Shown here piece by piece: positions 29,106-40,755 of a stretch of DNA of 64,000 bases. The first letter of the stretch is position 1, and each line of letters begins with the position of its first letter. Location of the stretch: contig NC_021663.1 of assembly GCF_000418365.1 (NCBI RefSeq), forward strand, positions 1,488,001-1,552,000. The letters run 5' to 3'. The DNA is from Corynebacterium terpenotabidum Y-11 (GTDB lineage Bacteria; Actinomycetota; Actinomycetes; Mycobacteriales; Mycobacteriaceae). A model generated the notes under the pieces. The model searched no databases. It worked only from the letters and a program-made list of their open reading frames with translations, and was not told the DNA's origin. Made by a program: the position numbers and the translations under genes.

Positions 29106-30008
29106 TTACACGCCTGCGGAACGCAGGTCTTCTTCAAGCCGGTCGAATTCTTCCGGCGTCGGTTCGATGATCGGCAGGCGCGGCGCGCCTACCTCGATCC
29201 CCTGGAGCCTCAGTGCCGCCTTTGAGAAGGTCGCACCGCCGAGCCTGGCCTGGGCACGCATGAGCGGTCGCAGCCGGTTCGAGATGGTGCGGGCACCGGT
29301 GATGTCACCGGCGTCCACGGCATCACGGAGAGCACGGAGCTGGGACGGAGCGGCGTGGCCGATCACGGAGATCAGACCGGTGGCGCCGACCGCGAGCCAC
29401 GGGACGTTGAGCGGGTCATCCCCCGAGTACCAGGCGAGTCCGGTCTCCTCCATCAGTTCCATACCGGTGGCGAGGTCGCCCTTGGCGTCCTTCACAGCAC
29501 TGATGTTGGGGTGGGCAGCCAGCCGTCGCATCGTGTCGGCCTCGATGGGCACGACCGAGCGGGACGGGATGTCGTAGAGGCAGATCGGAGTGTCGACCGC
29601 GTCAGCCACCGTGGTGAAGTGCCGGTAGAGGCCTTCCTGGCTGGGGCGGGAGTAGTACGGGGTGACCACGAGCAGGCCGTCCGCGCCGGCTGCTTCGGCA
29701 GCTCTGGACAGTTCCACGGATTCCGCGGTGCTGTAGGTGCCGGAACCGGCGACCAACTTCACCCCGGAGCCCAGTTCGGCGCGGATCGCCGTGAGCAGGT
29801 TGAGCTTCTCCTCGGAGGTGACGGTCGGGGATTCCCCGGTCGTCCCACCGATGATCAGAGCGTCGAGGCCCTTGTCCACCAGATGCCCGGCGAGGGCGAC
29901 TCCGGCGGCGAGGTCAAGGTCCCCGTCCTTCGTGAAGGGGGTGACCATCGCCACCGAAACCGTACCGAAGAACTCAGCGCCCGTTGTCGCTGCAATACCT
30001 GTGCTCAT
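29106..30008 (-). CDS. dapA: 4-hydroxy-tetrahydrodipicolinate synthase
   Basis: DapA condenses pyruvate with aspartate semialdehyde, the first step to diaminopimelate and lysine. The 300-residue product shows [16 protein letters not shown]-type CLYDIPSRS, and the Schiff-base lysine in [11 protein letters not shown] use ATG 30008 because TATCCT ends eight bases upstream; a GTG two codons earlier is in frame. dapA, thyX and dapB are grouped here, with rnj behind dapA. Confidence 0.95.
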   Translation of the reverse strand: MSTGIAATTGAEFFGTVSVAMVTPFTKDGDLDLAAGVALAGHLVDKGLDALIIGGTTGESPTVTSEEKLNLLTAIRAELGSGVKLVAGSGTYSTAESVELSRAAEAAGADGLLVVTPYYSRPSQEGLYRHFTTVADAVDTPICLYDIPSRSVVPIEADTMRRLAAHPNISAVKDAKGDLATGMELMEETGLAWYSGDDPLNVPWLAVGATGLISVIGHAAPSQLRALRDAVDAGDITGARTISNRLRPLMRAQARLGGATFSKAALRLQGIEVGAPRLPIIEPTPEEFDRLEEDLRSAGV

Positions 30009-30016
30009 GACCACAC

Positions 30017-30022
30017 AGGATA
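30017..30022 (-). promoter_or_regulatory. -10 box for leaderless dapA transcript
   Basis: TATCCT on the minus strand, eight bases before the dapA ATG at 30008. Confidence 0.45.
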
Positions 30023-30077
30023 CCGTCCTCCGTCGGGGAAGTGTGTACCGGGGCCACGGTGGGTCGCCGCAGAGCCG

Positions 30078-30839
30078 TCACATATCCGCGACATAGGGGC
30101 TTGTCGCGGTCTCCGACCCGTCCCGCAGTCGGGTGACCGTGAAGTCGGCGAAGACCTCCGGGCTGAGGTCCTGCAGCAGGTTCAGGCACGCCACCGCGAC
30201 CCGACGGATCTCCGGGTCCGCGTGCTCGGCGGCCCGCATCGCGATGAAATGACGCCAGGACCGCAGGTTCCCGGTGACCACGAAGCGGGTCTCCGTCGCG
30301 TTCGGCAGCACCGAGCGCGCGGCCTGCCGGGCCTGTTTCGCCCGCAGAACGGTGTTCGACTCCCCGGCGAAACGCTCCTCGAGCGCCTCCAGCAGTTCCT
30401 CATAGGATTCCCGCGCCACAGCGGTCGACCGCAGGAACAGGTCCTCCAGCTCCCGGTCGCCCCGGATACTGTCGGGGACAACCACCTGCGACTCACCCGA
30501 GGGGACGTACCGCTGGGACAGCTGGCTGAAGGAGAAGTGCCGGTGCCGCATGATCTCCTGCGCACAGGACCGCGAGACCCCCCGCAGGTACATGGTCGCC
30601 GAGGCGTGCTCCAGCAGGCTGAGATGGCCGACATCCATGATGTGCCGGACGTAGGCTTCCGCCGACGCCGTGTGCGGGTTCGGCCGGTCCCAGGTCTCGT
30701 AGCAGGCCCGGCCGGAGAACTCGATGAGGGACGCAGCGTCCCCCGCCGTCGCCTCCGGAACCCAGTCCACGTCCTCCGGCGGGGTGAACGTGGTGTGGGC
30801 GATGAGCCGGACCGAGAACTCCGCCGGTGTGGCGTTCAT
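30078..30839 (-). CDS. thyX: Flavin-dependent thymidylate synthase
   Basis: ThyX (253 residues) makes dTMP from dUMP using FAD, NADPH and methylene-tetrahydrofolate. The signature RHR-x2-S-x4-S-x-RY is exact: RHRHFSFSQLSQRY near residues 97-110. The start MNATPAEFSVRLIAHTTF matches corynebacterial ThyX, with GGGAG before the ATG. It lies 13 bases after dapB, so the two are likely one transcript. Confidence 0.96.
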   Translation of the reverse strand: MNATPAEFSVRLIAHTTFTPPEDVDWVPEATAGDAASLIEFSGRACYETWDRPNPHTASAEAYVRHIMDVGHLSLLEHASATMYLRGVSRSCAQEIMRHRHFSFSQLSQRYVPSGESQVVVPDSIRGDRELEDLFLRSTAVARESYEELLEALEERFAGESNTVLRAKQARQAARSVLPNATETRFVVTGNLRSWRHFIAMRAAEHADPEIRRVAVACLNLLQDLSPEVFADFTVTRLRDGSETATSPYVADM

Positions 30840-30852
30840 GGGTACTGCTCCC

Positions 30853-33988
<3,136 letters not shown>

Positions 33989-34105
33989 GACGGCGTCGGG
34001 TGACCTTTCGGGTCGTCTCTCCGTGGTCCCGCGTCGGCGGGCACCGATCATCGGTGTCGGTGTTCGGAAAATTCTCGGACAAGTTCCGGTATGAGACTAC
34101 ACCAG

Positions 34106-34138
34106 TGGACGACCAGTAGACGACGAGCGGACGACGAG
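34106..34138. repeat. Three 11-bp tandem repeats in the rpsO-pnp spacer
   Basis: Units TGGACGACCAG, TAGACGACGAG and CGGACGACGAG run directly into the hairpin at 34139. The period is the same as in the repeats at the gluD and pnp ends. Confidence 0.8.
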
Positions 34139-34177
34139 CGGACCCCGCCCCACCGCAAGGCGGTGGAACGGGGTCCG
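34139..34177 (-). terminator. Strong hairpin downstream of rpsO
   Basis: CGGACCCCG pairs with CGGGGTCCG (9 bp), and inside it CCACCGC pairs with GCGGTGG (7 bp, 3-base loop). It lies 22 bases after the rpsO stop. There is no U tract, so it may be an attenuator or RNA-processing site between rpsO and pnp rather than a full terminator. Confidence 0.6.
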
Positions 34178-34199
34178 GACGGGAACTGACGCGCGTCGA

Positions 34200-34469
34200 C
34201 TAGCGGCGCAGGCCGAGCCGCTCGATGAGGGAGCGGTAGCGGGTGACGTCGTTCTCCTGCAGGTACTTCAGCAGGCCCTTGCGACGACCGACCAGCAGCA
34301 GCAGGCCGCGGCGGGAGTGGTGGTCGTGCTTGTGGAACTTGAGGTGCTCGGTCAGCTGACGGATACGGACGGTCAGCAGGGCGACCTGCGCCTCGGGGGA
34401 ACCGGTGTCGGTCTCGTGAAGGCCGAATTCCTTGAGGGTCTCGGACTTCTGCTCCTTGGTAAGAGCCAT
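34200..34469 (-). CDS. rpsO: 30S ribosomal protein S15
   Basis: S15 (89 residues) binds 16S rRNA early in small-subunit assembly. The sequence shows [39 protein letters not shown] and the C-terminal [12 protein letters not shown], all diagnostic. Full family length, with AGGAG before the ATG. pnp lies downstream, as in most bacteria. Confidence 0.98.
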   Translation of the reverse strand: MALTKEQKSETLKEFGLHETDTGSPEAQVALLTVRIRQLTEHLKFHKHDHHSRRGLLLLVGRRKGLLKYLQENDVTRYRSLIERLGLRR

Positions 34470-34590
34470 GGTGAATCTCCTGTCGGTTGTTTCAGTCCGC
34501 GCAAAGAGGTGAAGAGCTGCCAGTGACTACCGCGGACCACAGTCACACAACCCGACGAGGCTATCACCGGCGGCCACGGGGAACCAAACG

Positions 34591-35607
34591 TCACCGGTCG
34601 GCAGGAACCAGTTCCCTGGTCCGGGCGACATCCCGATCCATCGCGGTGATGAGGTCGTCGACACCGTTGAAGGCCTCCATACCGCGGAGCCGCTCGACGA
34701 AACTGACGGTGACCTTGCGGCCGTAGAGGTCGGCGTCATGGTCGAGGACGAATGCCTCCACGCTGCGGGTCTCGTCGCCGAAGGTCGGGTTGGTCCCCAC
34801 CGAGATCGCCGCCGGCATGTGGACCTCCACCGGCATGTCCCCCACCAGCTCTCCGGCCGGGTCCTTGAACGTCGGAAGGATACGCAGGTCGCCGGCATAG
34901 ACGCCGTCCGCCGGCAGCGCCTGGCCGTCCGGAAAGTAGAGGTTCGCGGTCGGGAAACCGAGGGCTGCTCCACCGCGTCCGGCGCCGCGGGTCACCACGC
35001 CACGGACGGTGAAGTTGCGGCCCAGGGCGCGTCCAGCCGCGGCAACGTTCCCCTCGGTGAGCCGCTCCCGGATCCAGGTGGAGCACACCACATGGTCCTC
35101 GGCCTCCGCACCGGCGCGGGTGGCGTCCCCGGGGTCGGTGAGCAGACCATGGGTGATGACCTCGACGCCGCGAGCCGCACCGAGTTCCTGCATCGTCTCC
35201 GCGGTCCCGGACGCCAGGTGACCGAAGGTGAAGTTGTCCCCGATGACGACGGTGCGGGCGTGGAGCGCATCCACCAGGACCCGGGTGAAGTACTCCTCGG
35301 GGCTCCAGCCGGCGAGTTCCCGGTCGAAGTTGATGACGACCATCGCGTCAATGCCGTAGCGGGAGGCGGTGACGGCGCGCTGTTCCAGGGTCGCCAGCGC
35401 CGGGGGGACGGCGTCCGGACGGAAGAAGACGGTGGGGTGCGGGTCGAAGGTGACCATCACCGCGGGGACGCCGAGATCCGCCGCCCGCTGCACTGCCGAG
35501 GCGATGAGCTGCTGGTGTCCACGGTGAATGCCATCGAAGACGCCGATGGTGACGACAGTGCCGACGAGATCATCGGGCACCTGTTGCAGTCCGTTCCAGA
35601 TATCCAC
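34591..35607 (-). CDS. ribF: Bifunctional riboflavin kinase / FAD synthetase
   Basis: RibF (338 residues) makes FMN and then FAD. The N-terminal adenylyltransferase domain has GVFDGIHRGHQQLI and FDPHP; the C-terminal kinase domain has GRGGAALGFPTANLYF. The start is the GTG at 35607 (VDIWNGLQQ), seven bases after TAGTCT, so the transcript is probably leaderless. It is divergent from truB with only 46 bp between the start codons. Confidence 0.95.
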   Translation of the reverse strand: MDIWNGLQQVPDDLVGTVVTIGVFDGIHRGHQQLIASAVQRAADLGVPAVMVTFDPHPTVFFRPDAVPPALATLEQRAVTASRYGIDAMVVINFDRELAGWSPEEYFTRVLVDALHARTVVIGDNFTFGHLASGTAETMQELGAARGVEVITHGLLTDPGDATRAGAEAEDHVVCSTWIRERLTEGNVAAAGRALGRNFTVRGVVTRGAGRGGAALGFPTANLYFPDGQALPADGVYAGDLRILPTFKDPAGELVGDMPVEVHMPAAISVGTNPTFGDETRSVEAFVLDHDADLYGRKVTVSFVERLRGMEAFNGVDDLITAMDRDVARTRELVPADR

Positions 35608-35614
35608 GGGCACC

Positions 35615-35646
35615 AGACTACGACATCCCGCGACCCCACCTAGACT
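35615..35646. promoter_or_regulatory. Divergent -10 boxes for leaderless ribF and truB
   Basis: TAGTCT on the minus strand (35620-35615) lies seven bases before the ribF GTG, and TAGACT on the plus strand (35641-35646) lies seven bases before the truB ATG. The two promoters share a region of about 20 bp. Confidence 0.6.
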
Positions 35647-35653
35647 GACCTCC

Positions 35654-36646
35654 ATGCCCAGAACGGATCCCCGCCCCGTCCTCGATCGCTCCGGCCTCGT
35701 CGTGGTCGACAAACCGGCCGGAATGACCAGCCATGATGTGGTCGGTCGCCTGCGTCGGCTCTTCCACACCCGACGGGTCGGTCACTCCGGCACCCTGGAT
35801 CCGATGGCCACCGGCGTCCTGGTCGTCGGTATCGAGCGGGGGACGCGTTTCCTCGCCCACGTTGTCACCCACGACAAGCGGTACGCGGCGACAGTGCGGC
35901 TGGGAGCGTCCACCCTCACCGACGACGCCGAGGGCGAGGTTCTCACCACCGCTGACGCGGGTGCGTTGGCGTTGCTCGACGAGGAGCAGGTACGAAACGC
36001 CTTCGCCGCCCAGGTCGGCGAGATCATGCAGCGACCGAGCAGTGTCAGCTCGGTGAAGGTCAACGGGCGTCGGGCCCATGAGCTGGTCCGTGAGGGGGTG
36101 GAGGTGGTGCTGCCGGAACGTCCGGTGACCGTCTTCTCCCTGGAGGTGGACGAGGTACGCCTCTCCCCCGCCGGGGATGACGGCACCGGCACTGTCGAGG
36201 CCGACATCCGGGTGCACTGTTCCTCCGGCACCTATATCCGGTCGATCGCCCGTGACGTGGGCGAGGCACTCGGTGTGGGAGGACACCTCACCGCACTGCG
36301 TCGCACCAGCGCCGGACCGTTCAGCATCGAGGAAGCGCGCACCCTCGACCAACTTGCCGAGCAGTCGGAACAGGAGGAACGGGAGGGACAGGTGGGCCAA
36401 CCGACCGCGGTCGCCGCCCCGCCGCTGTCCCTCACCCTCGACGAGGCCATGGTGCGGTGCTTCCCGGTACGGGAGGTGACCGAGGACCAGGGCAGTGCCC
36501 TGGCCCTCGGAAAATGGTTGGAGCCGGTCGGCGCCGACGGTGTCCGCGCCGCGGTCACCCCGTCCGGTCAGGCGGTCGCCCTCATCGAGGAGAAGGGGAA
36601 GCGGGCGGCGAGTGTCTTCGTCGCCCGCCCCGCCGGGATGGAGTAG
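35654..36646 (+). CDS. truB: tRNA pseudouridine-55 synthase
   Basis: TruB (330 residues) makes pseudouridine 55 in the T loop of tRNAs. The catalytic aspartate is in VGHSGTLDPMATGVLVVG; VVDKPAGMTSHDVV precedes it and a PUA-like segment ends the protein. ATG 35654 is seven bases after TAGACT; the frame is open upstream into ribF but family similarity starts here. Confidence 0.95.
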   Translation: MPRTDPRPVLDRSGLVVVDKPAGMTSHDVVGRLRRLFHTRRVGHSGTLDPMATGVLVVGIERGTRFLAHVVTHDKRYAATVRLGASTLTDDAEGEVLTTADAGALALLDEEQVRNAFAAQVGEIMQRPSSVSSVKVNGRRAHELVREGVEVVLPERPVTVFSLEVDEVRLSPAGDDGTGTVEADIRVHCSSGTYIRSIARDVGEALGVGGHLTALRRTSAGPFSIEEARTLDQLAEQSEQEEREGQVGQPTAVAAPPLSLTLDEAMVRCFPVREVTEDQGSALALGKWLEPVGADGVRAAVTPSGQAVALIEEKGKRAASVFVARPAGME

Positions 36647-36678
36647 CGCCCGACGCCGCGGGGCCCGACGGCGGGCGC
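36646..36678 (+). terminator. Hairpin at the truB stop codon
   Basis: GCGCCCG at the truB stop pairs with CGGGCGC at 36672-36678, extended by CCG/CGG with a bulge. It has no U tract, so it is a weak terminator candidate. Confidence 0.45.
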
Positions 36679-36717
36679 ATCGGGTGACCCGATTCCCCGG
36701 CGCCAGCCGCCATGCTC

Positions 36718-36723
36718 TACAAT
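36718..36723 (+). promoter_or_regulatory. -10 box TACAAT of the YrdC-like gene
   Basis: TACAAT is close to consensus and would give a leader of about 85 nt before ATG 36814, unlike the leaderless genes around it. Confidence 0.5.
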
Positions 36724-36813
36724 GCCAGTCAGTGAGACACAGCCTCCCGACCTGTGAGACGGTGTCAGAACCTGCCAGCACCTTAAAGACCACAAAGGAT
36801 GAGTGAGGAACCT

Positions 36814-37593
36814 ATGGCCATCAACCAGATCACCTGGAACGGCGGACTCCAGGAAGAGGCCGTCGAGCTTCTCCGTACCCCCGGTCACATCGTCGTCACC
36901 CCGACCAAGGTCGGCTACATCATCGCCACCAGCGACCGTGAGGGCCTCGAGCGCAAGTTCGCCGTCAAGCACCGCAAGCGCAACAAGCCCGGCGTCGTCC
37001 TCTGCGGCTCCATCGAGCAGCTCAAGGAGCTCGCCCAGCTCACCCCGGAGATCGAGAAGTTCTACCAGACCTGCGTGGACCGCGACATCCTCATGGGCTG
37101 CATCCTCCCCTGGAAGGAAGGCGCCCAGGAAAAGTACCTGCCCGAGGGTGCCGCCGAGCTCGCCACCGATGTCCGTGGCACCAGCTGCTTCGTGCTGAAG
37201 TTCGGCGTGCCTGGTGAGAACATCGCCCGGGAGCTGTGGGAAAAGGACCGCCGCCTGGTCTTCGCCTCCTCCGCCAACCCCTCCGGCAAGGGCAACCGCG
37301 GCCTCGTCGAAGGCATCGGCGAAGAGATCGCCAACGAGGCCGACCTCGTCATCGAGGGTGACGCCTACGTCGCCTCCATCCAGCCGGACAAGACCATCGA
37401 GAACCGCTACGAGCAGGGCGTCATGGTCTCCATGGTCGACGCCGACGGCACCATCGTCCCGGAGCAGCACGGCGAGCGCGGCATCACCCCGTGCCCGACC
37501 CTGATCCGCAAGGGCGTCTACAACGACGAGATCGTGCTGATCCTGTCCGAGCAGTTCACCTCGTGGGACTTCCGCCAGGGCGCCTACTACTGA
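36814..37593 (+). CDS. Sua5/YciO/YrdC-like protein with strong codon bias
   Basis: The 259-residue protein resembles the Sua5/YrdC (threonylcarbamoyl-AMP synthase) fold: TPTKVGYIIATSDREGLE, the KHRKRNKPG lysine-arginine motif and FASSANPSGKGN. It lacks the C-terminal Sua5 domain and ends unusually (TSWDFRQGAYY). Codons are almost all the preferred C-ending or AAG/CTC/ATC types, more biased than in neighbouring genes, suggesting high expression. GAGG before ATG 36814 decides the start over 36799. It may be a paralogue with a different role from the essential TsaC/Sua5 enzyme. Confidence 0.75.
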   Translation: MAINQITWNGGLQEEAVELLRTPGHIVVTPTKVGYIIATSDREGLERKFAVKHRKRNKPGVVLCGSIEQLKELAQLTPEIEKFYQTCVDRDILMGCILPWKEGAQEKYLPEGAAELATDVRGTSCFVLKFGVPGENIARELWEKDRRLVFASSANPSGKGNRGLVEGIGEEIANEADLVIEGDAYVASIQPDKTIENRYEQGVMVSMVDADGTIVPEQHGERGITPCPTLIRKGVYNDEIVLILSEQFTSWDFRQGAYY

Positions 37594-37619
37594 GCCGGCC
37601 CCACCACCGGACCACCTGC

Positions 37620-37651
37620 GCCGGCCTCTTCCCGAGAGGGAAACGGCCGGC
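37620..37651 (+). terminator. Hairpin terminator after the YrdC-like gene
   Basis: GCCGGCC and GGCCGGC (7 bp) enclose a second stem TTCCC-GAGA-GGGAA. The gene end and the convergent pptT end are 26 and 67 bases away, so it could serve both. Confidence 0.7.
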
Positions 37652-37718
37652 GTCGTGCATTCCCAGGCACCGGATGCCCGGTACCGGATCTCAGTGGCTG
37701 ATGCTCAGAGCCTGATGC

Positions 37719-38465
37719 TCAGTGCCTGATCCCGCAGACCGTCGCGACGTACCCGTCGCGCAGCGTCCAGGATCCGGTGATCTCGTCCACCGGGGTCGGG
37801 CTGGTGAGCAACCGGGCCCGCCACGTCCCGCCGACGCCACCGGCACCGACGGTCCCGTTGTCGATCTCCAGGTGGAGTTCCGCCTCATCGAAATCAAGGA
37901 AGCGTCCGGCCAAGGGGAACCAGGACTTGTACACCGCCTCCTTCGCGGAGAACAGGACAGTGCCGAGCAACCGTTCACAGCGCGAATTCCCCGACAACCG
38001 CGACAGCGCCCAGCGCTCGGACGGGGAGGTCACGGCATGGAAGACCCCACCCGGCAGGGGCTCCGCCTTTTCCAGGTCCAGGCCGAGACTGCGCCAGACC
38101 CCCGCATCGCCCACCAGCGCGCCGCGCAACCCGTCGGTGTGGGACAGTGTTCCCACGGTCCCGTCGGGAAACAGCGGCATGCCCTGGTGCCCACGCAGGA
38201 TCAGTGCGTCCCTCCCCCAGTGCCGCAGCGCCTGATGTGCACACCAGCGGGCATCCCCGAAGTCGGACTGACGCGAGGCGACGGCGCGGGCGACGAGCTG
38301 CCGTTCCAACCGATGGAGCAGCCGGAAACGATGCAGATCCGGAGTTCCATCGGTATGCAGCTCCACCGCGGAGGTATCCTCCGGGAGAATCAGCTCGGAG
38401 AGCAGGGACGCCCGGGATGAACCGTCCCGGTTGAGGGCGGTGACCCGGGGTGCGGACAGGATCAT
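37719..38465 (-). CDS. pptT: 4'-phosphopantetheinyl transferase
   Basis: The 248-residue Sfp/EntD-type enzyme loads phosphopantetheine from CoA onto acyl carrier, polyketide and peptide synthases. The Mg-binding motif GLDLE is at 128-132 and the FSAKEAVYK motif at 172-180. Its start overlaps the stop of the phosphoesterase gene in ATGA fashion. In M. tuberculosis the same pair is PptT (Rv2794c) with PptH (Rv2795c), which removes the group. Needed for mycolic-acid and lipid synthesis. Confidence 0.9.
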   Translation of the reverse strand: MILSAPRVTALNRDGSSRASLLSELILPEDTSAVELHTDGTPDLHRFRLLHRLERQLVARAVASRQSDFGDARWCAHQALRHWGRDALILRGHQGMPLFPDGTVGTLSHTDGLRGALVGDAGVWRSLGLDLEKAEPLPGGVFHAVTSPSERWALSRLSGNSRCERLLGTVLFSAKEAVYKSWFPLAGRFLDFDEAELHLEIDNGTVGAGGVGGTWRARLLTSPTPVDEITGSWTLRDGYVATVCGIRH

Positions 38466-39286
38466 GGAAGGACCTCCGTGAGAACGGGGAAGGGCCAGAG
38501 ATGGCGGGTGCGACGCGGCGGCAGGGAACGCTCGTGCTCGCGGGGATACCCGAGGGAGACCTCGGCATGAGTGACGCCGTCGATGTCACGGACCACAGGA
38601 ATGTGCAGGTGCCCGTAGACGACGGTGGACGCCCGAAACCGGACCGGCCAGTCCTGGGTGTCCTGGGTACCGGACCACAGAGCGATCTCCGGCAGGTCAA
38701 GGTTGTCGGTCATTTCACGCACCAGCGGCCAGTGGTTGACGAGGACCGTGGGCCCGCTGATCCTGGACAGCCGACGGACGGTATAGGCGAGCCGATCGCG
38801 GCACCACCCGGGGACATCGACATACGGGGCGATGGCGACCTGATCGGTGAACATGACACCGTTGCCCTCCGCGGCGGAGAGAGCCTCAGAGACAGTGAGC
38901 GACGGATCTCGCCAGGAATGGTCGTAGAGAGTGAACATCGGGACGACGGTGTGATCCCCGAAGACCGGGTACCGGTCCTCGGGGGTGAGGACGTCGATCT
39001 CCCGGCATCCACGGACGAGTTCGCGGTACCGGTCCCGTCCGCGGTGGAGGTCCTGTGAGCTACAGAACAGCTCGTGGTTGCCGGGGACCCAGATGACCTG
39101 TTCGAACCGCTTTGCCAGGATCGCGAGGTTCTTCAGAACGGTGGAGACGCGCTCAGCGACGTCGCCGGCGACGATGAGCCAGTCCCGCGGATGGGCGGGC
39201 TGCACAAGCTCGTCGACGATGTCCCGGTTGCCGGGAGCGGCAACGTGCAGGTCGGAAACTGCCCACAGGGTACGGTGCTGAATCAT
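38462..39286 (-). CDS. pptH: Metallophosphoesterase, probable phosphopantetheinyl hydrolase PptH
   Basis: A 274-residue calcineurin-type phosphoesterase: VSDLHVAAPG, VAGDVAERV, VPGNHELF, VNHWPLV and GHLHIP give the five metal-binding blocks. It overlaps pptT by four bases. The M. tuberculosis homologue in the same position, Rv2795c, was reported as PptH, which strips phosphopantetheine from carrier proteins and opposes PptT. I infer the same here. ATG 39286 follows GGAGG by four bases. Confidence 0.85.
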   Translation of the reverse strand: MIQHRTLWAVSDLHVAAPGNRDIVDELVQPAHPRDWLIVAGDVAERVSTVLKNLAILAKRFEQVIWVPGNHELFCSSQDLHRGRDRYRELVRGCREIDVLTPEDRYPVFGDHTVVPMFTLYDHSWRDPSLTVSEALSAAEGNGVMFTDQVAIAPYVDVPGWCRDRLAYTVRRLSRISGPTVLVNHWPLVREMTDNLDLPEIALWSGTQDTQDWPVRFRASTVVYGHLHIPVVRDIDGVTHAEVSLGYPREHERSLPPRRTRHLWPFPVLTEVLP

Positions 39287-39301
39287 TTCACCTCCGGTCA
39301 A

Positions 39302-39355
39302 CTCATCCACTTCATTCACTCTAACCACTTAAGTCACACAAGTCACACTAATCAC
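39302..39355. repeat. Six 9-bp tandem repeats upstream of pptH
   Basis: Six consecutive 9-base units, each ending CAC on the plus strand (for example TTCATTCAC, TCTAACCAC, ACAAGTCAC), lie 16-69 bp before the pptH ATG. It is also the most A+T-rich stretch in the area. The period equals three codons, and part of it stays open in the pptH frame. Confidence 0.75.
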
Positions 39356-39407
39356 ACAACGGCGAATTTCCGACACTCCATGACTTTTCTCCGCCGTCCA
39401 GCAGAGA

Positions 39408-40730
39408 CTACCGCGTCACTCCGGTCCGCACCCACCGACCGGACCGGAACCGCAGTACCACGGCCACCAGCCGGAACACCAGGAATGCCAGCAGACCGCA
39501 CCATACCCCGGTCAGCCCGAGGTCGGCGGCGCCCGCCACCAGAACGCCCGGAATGAATCCGAACACCAGAGAGACAATCGTCACAGTACGCAGAAATGCA
39601 ACATCCCCGGCACCCAGCAGGACACCGTCGAGGGCGAAGACCACTCCCCCGACCACCGCCATGACCACGAGAATCCACCACGGGCCGGCCATCGCGGCAC
39701 GTACCCCGGGATCCGCGGTGAACAGGCCGGGAACCACCCCGGCGGCAGACGCCAGGACGGCGCCGAGTACCAGGCCCGCCCCGACCGAGAACCACAGGAC
39801 CGTGCGGGAGACCCGCCACGCCGCCGACCGGGACGCCGCCCCCAGGGCAGCACCGACGAGGGCCTGAGCGGCGACCGCCACGGAATCCAGCAGCAGGGTC
39901 AGCAGGTTCCACAACTGCAGCAGCACCTGGTGGGCCGCCAGAGCACCGGCGCCGGACCTGGCCGCCACCGCGGCGGCGGCGACGAACGCCACCTGGAACC
40001 CCAGGGAGCGCACCACCAGATCGCGCCCAGCGGTTAACTGGGGGCGGATCACCGACCAGGTTGGACGCACCGGTCTGCCGTCACCGTCCTGACGCCACGT
40101 CCGGACCAGGCACAGGACGAAGCAGCCGGCAGTGACCGTCTCCCCCGCCACCGTCGCCCAGGCGGAACCGATCAGCCCGAACCGCGTCACCGCCCAGGGG
40201 ACGGCCACCGCCACGGGAACCAACCCGGCCAGCGTGAACAGCAGGGGGCGTCGGGTATCCGCGACTCCCCGCAGCCAGCCGTTCCCCGCCATCACGGTCA
40301 GCGCCGGCAGGATCGCCAGGGACGCCACCCGCAACCAGCGGGCAGCGTCCTCGGCCACCCCGGATCCGGCCTCCCCTGCCAGCCACCGGGTCACCGGCCC
40401 GGCGCTGAGCGCCACCGTCACCGCAAGAACTGATCCGACGGCGAGGGCCACCCAGGTCGCCTGGATCCCCTCTGCCACCGCACCCGCCCGGTCACCGGCG
40501 CCGTGACGTCGGGCCGCCCGGGCGGTCGTCCCGTAGGACAGGAAGGTGAGCTGGGTGGTCACCTGGGACAACACCGTCGTCCCGGCGGCCAGGGCCGCGA
40601 GTTCGATCGGGCCGAGGCGCCCCACCCAGGCGGTGTCCCACAACAGGTACAGCGGGGTGGCAGCAAGAACCGCCAGTGCGGGCAACGCCAGACCGAGAAC
40701 GGTCCGCACGTCCGCCCGCACCGCCCGCAC
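39408..40730 (-). CDS. dinF: MATE-family efflux protein DinF
   Basis: About 440 residues with twelve predicted membrane helices, in the multidrug and toxin extrusion family (TPLYLLWDTAWVGRLGPIELAALAAG at the N-terminus is typical). It exports cationic or other compounds using an ion gradient. The frame continues into rbfA; of three GTG codons (40709, 40721, 40730) none has a ribosome site, so the start is uncertain by a few codons. It overlaps or abuts the rbfA stop, so it belongs to the nusA-infB operon end. Confidence 0.85.
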   Translation of the reverse strand: MRAVRADVRTVLGLALPALAVLAATPLYLLWDTAWVGRLGPIELAALAAGTTVLSQVTTQLTFLSYGTTARAARRHGAGDRAGAVAEGIQATWVALAVGSVLAVTVALSAGPVTRWLAGEAGSGVAEDAARWLRVASLAILPALTVMAGNGWLRGVADTRRPLLFTLAGLVPVAVAVPWAVTRFGLIGSAWATVAGETVTAGCFVLCLVRTWRQDGDGRPVRPTWSVIRPQLTAGRDLVVRSLGFQVAFVAAAAVAARSGAGALAAHQVLLQLWNLLTLLLDSVAVAAQALVGAALGAASRSAAWRVSRTVLWFSVGAGLVLGAVLASAAGVVPGLFTADPGVRAAMAGPWWILVVMAVVGGVVFALDGVLLGAGDVAFLRTVTIVSLVFGFIPGVLVAGAADLGLTGVWCGLLAFLVFRLVAVVLRFRSGRWVRTGVTR

Positions 40731-40755
40731 CGGCGGTGCCGGGGGTGACGGTGTG

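Noticed and set aside
26998..29577. Very long open frame on the plus strand opposite rnj and dapA
   Set aside because: It is antisense to well-supported genes and its peptide is low-complexity Val/Gly/Asp/Arg sequence; high G+C makes such frames common.
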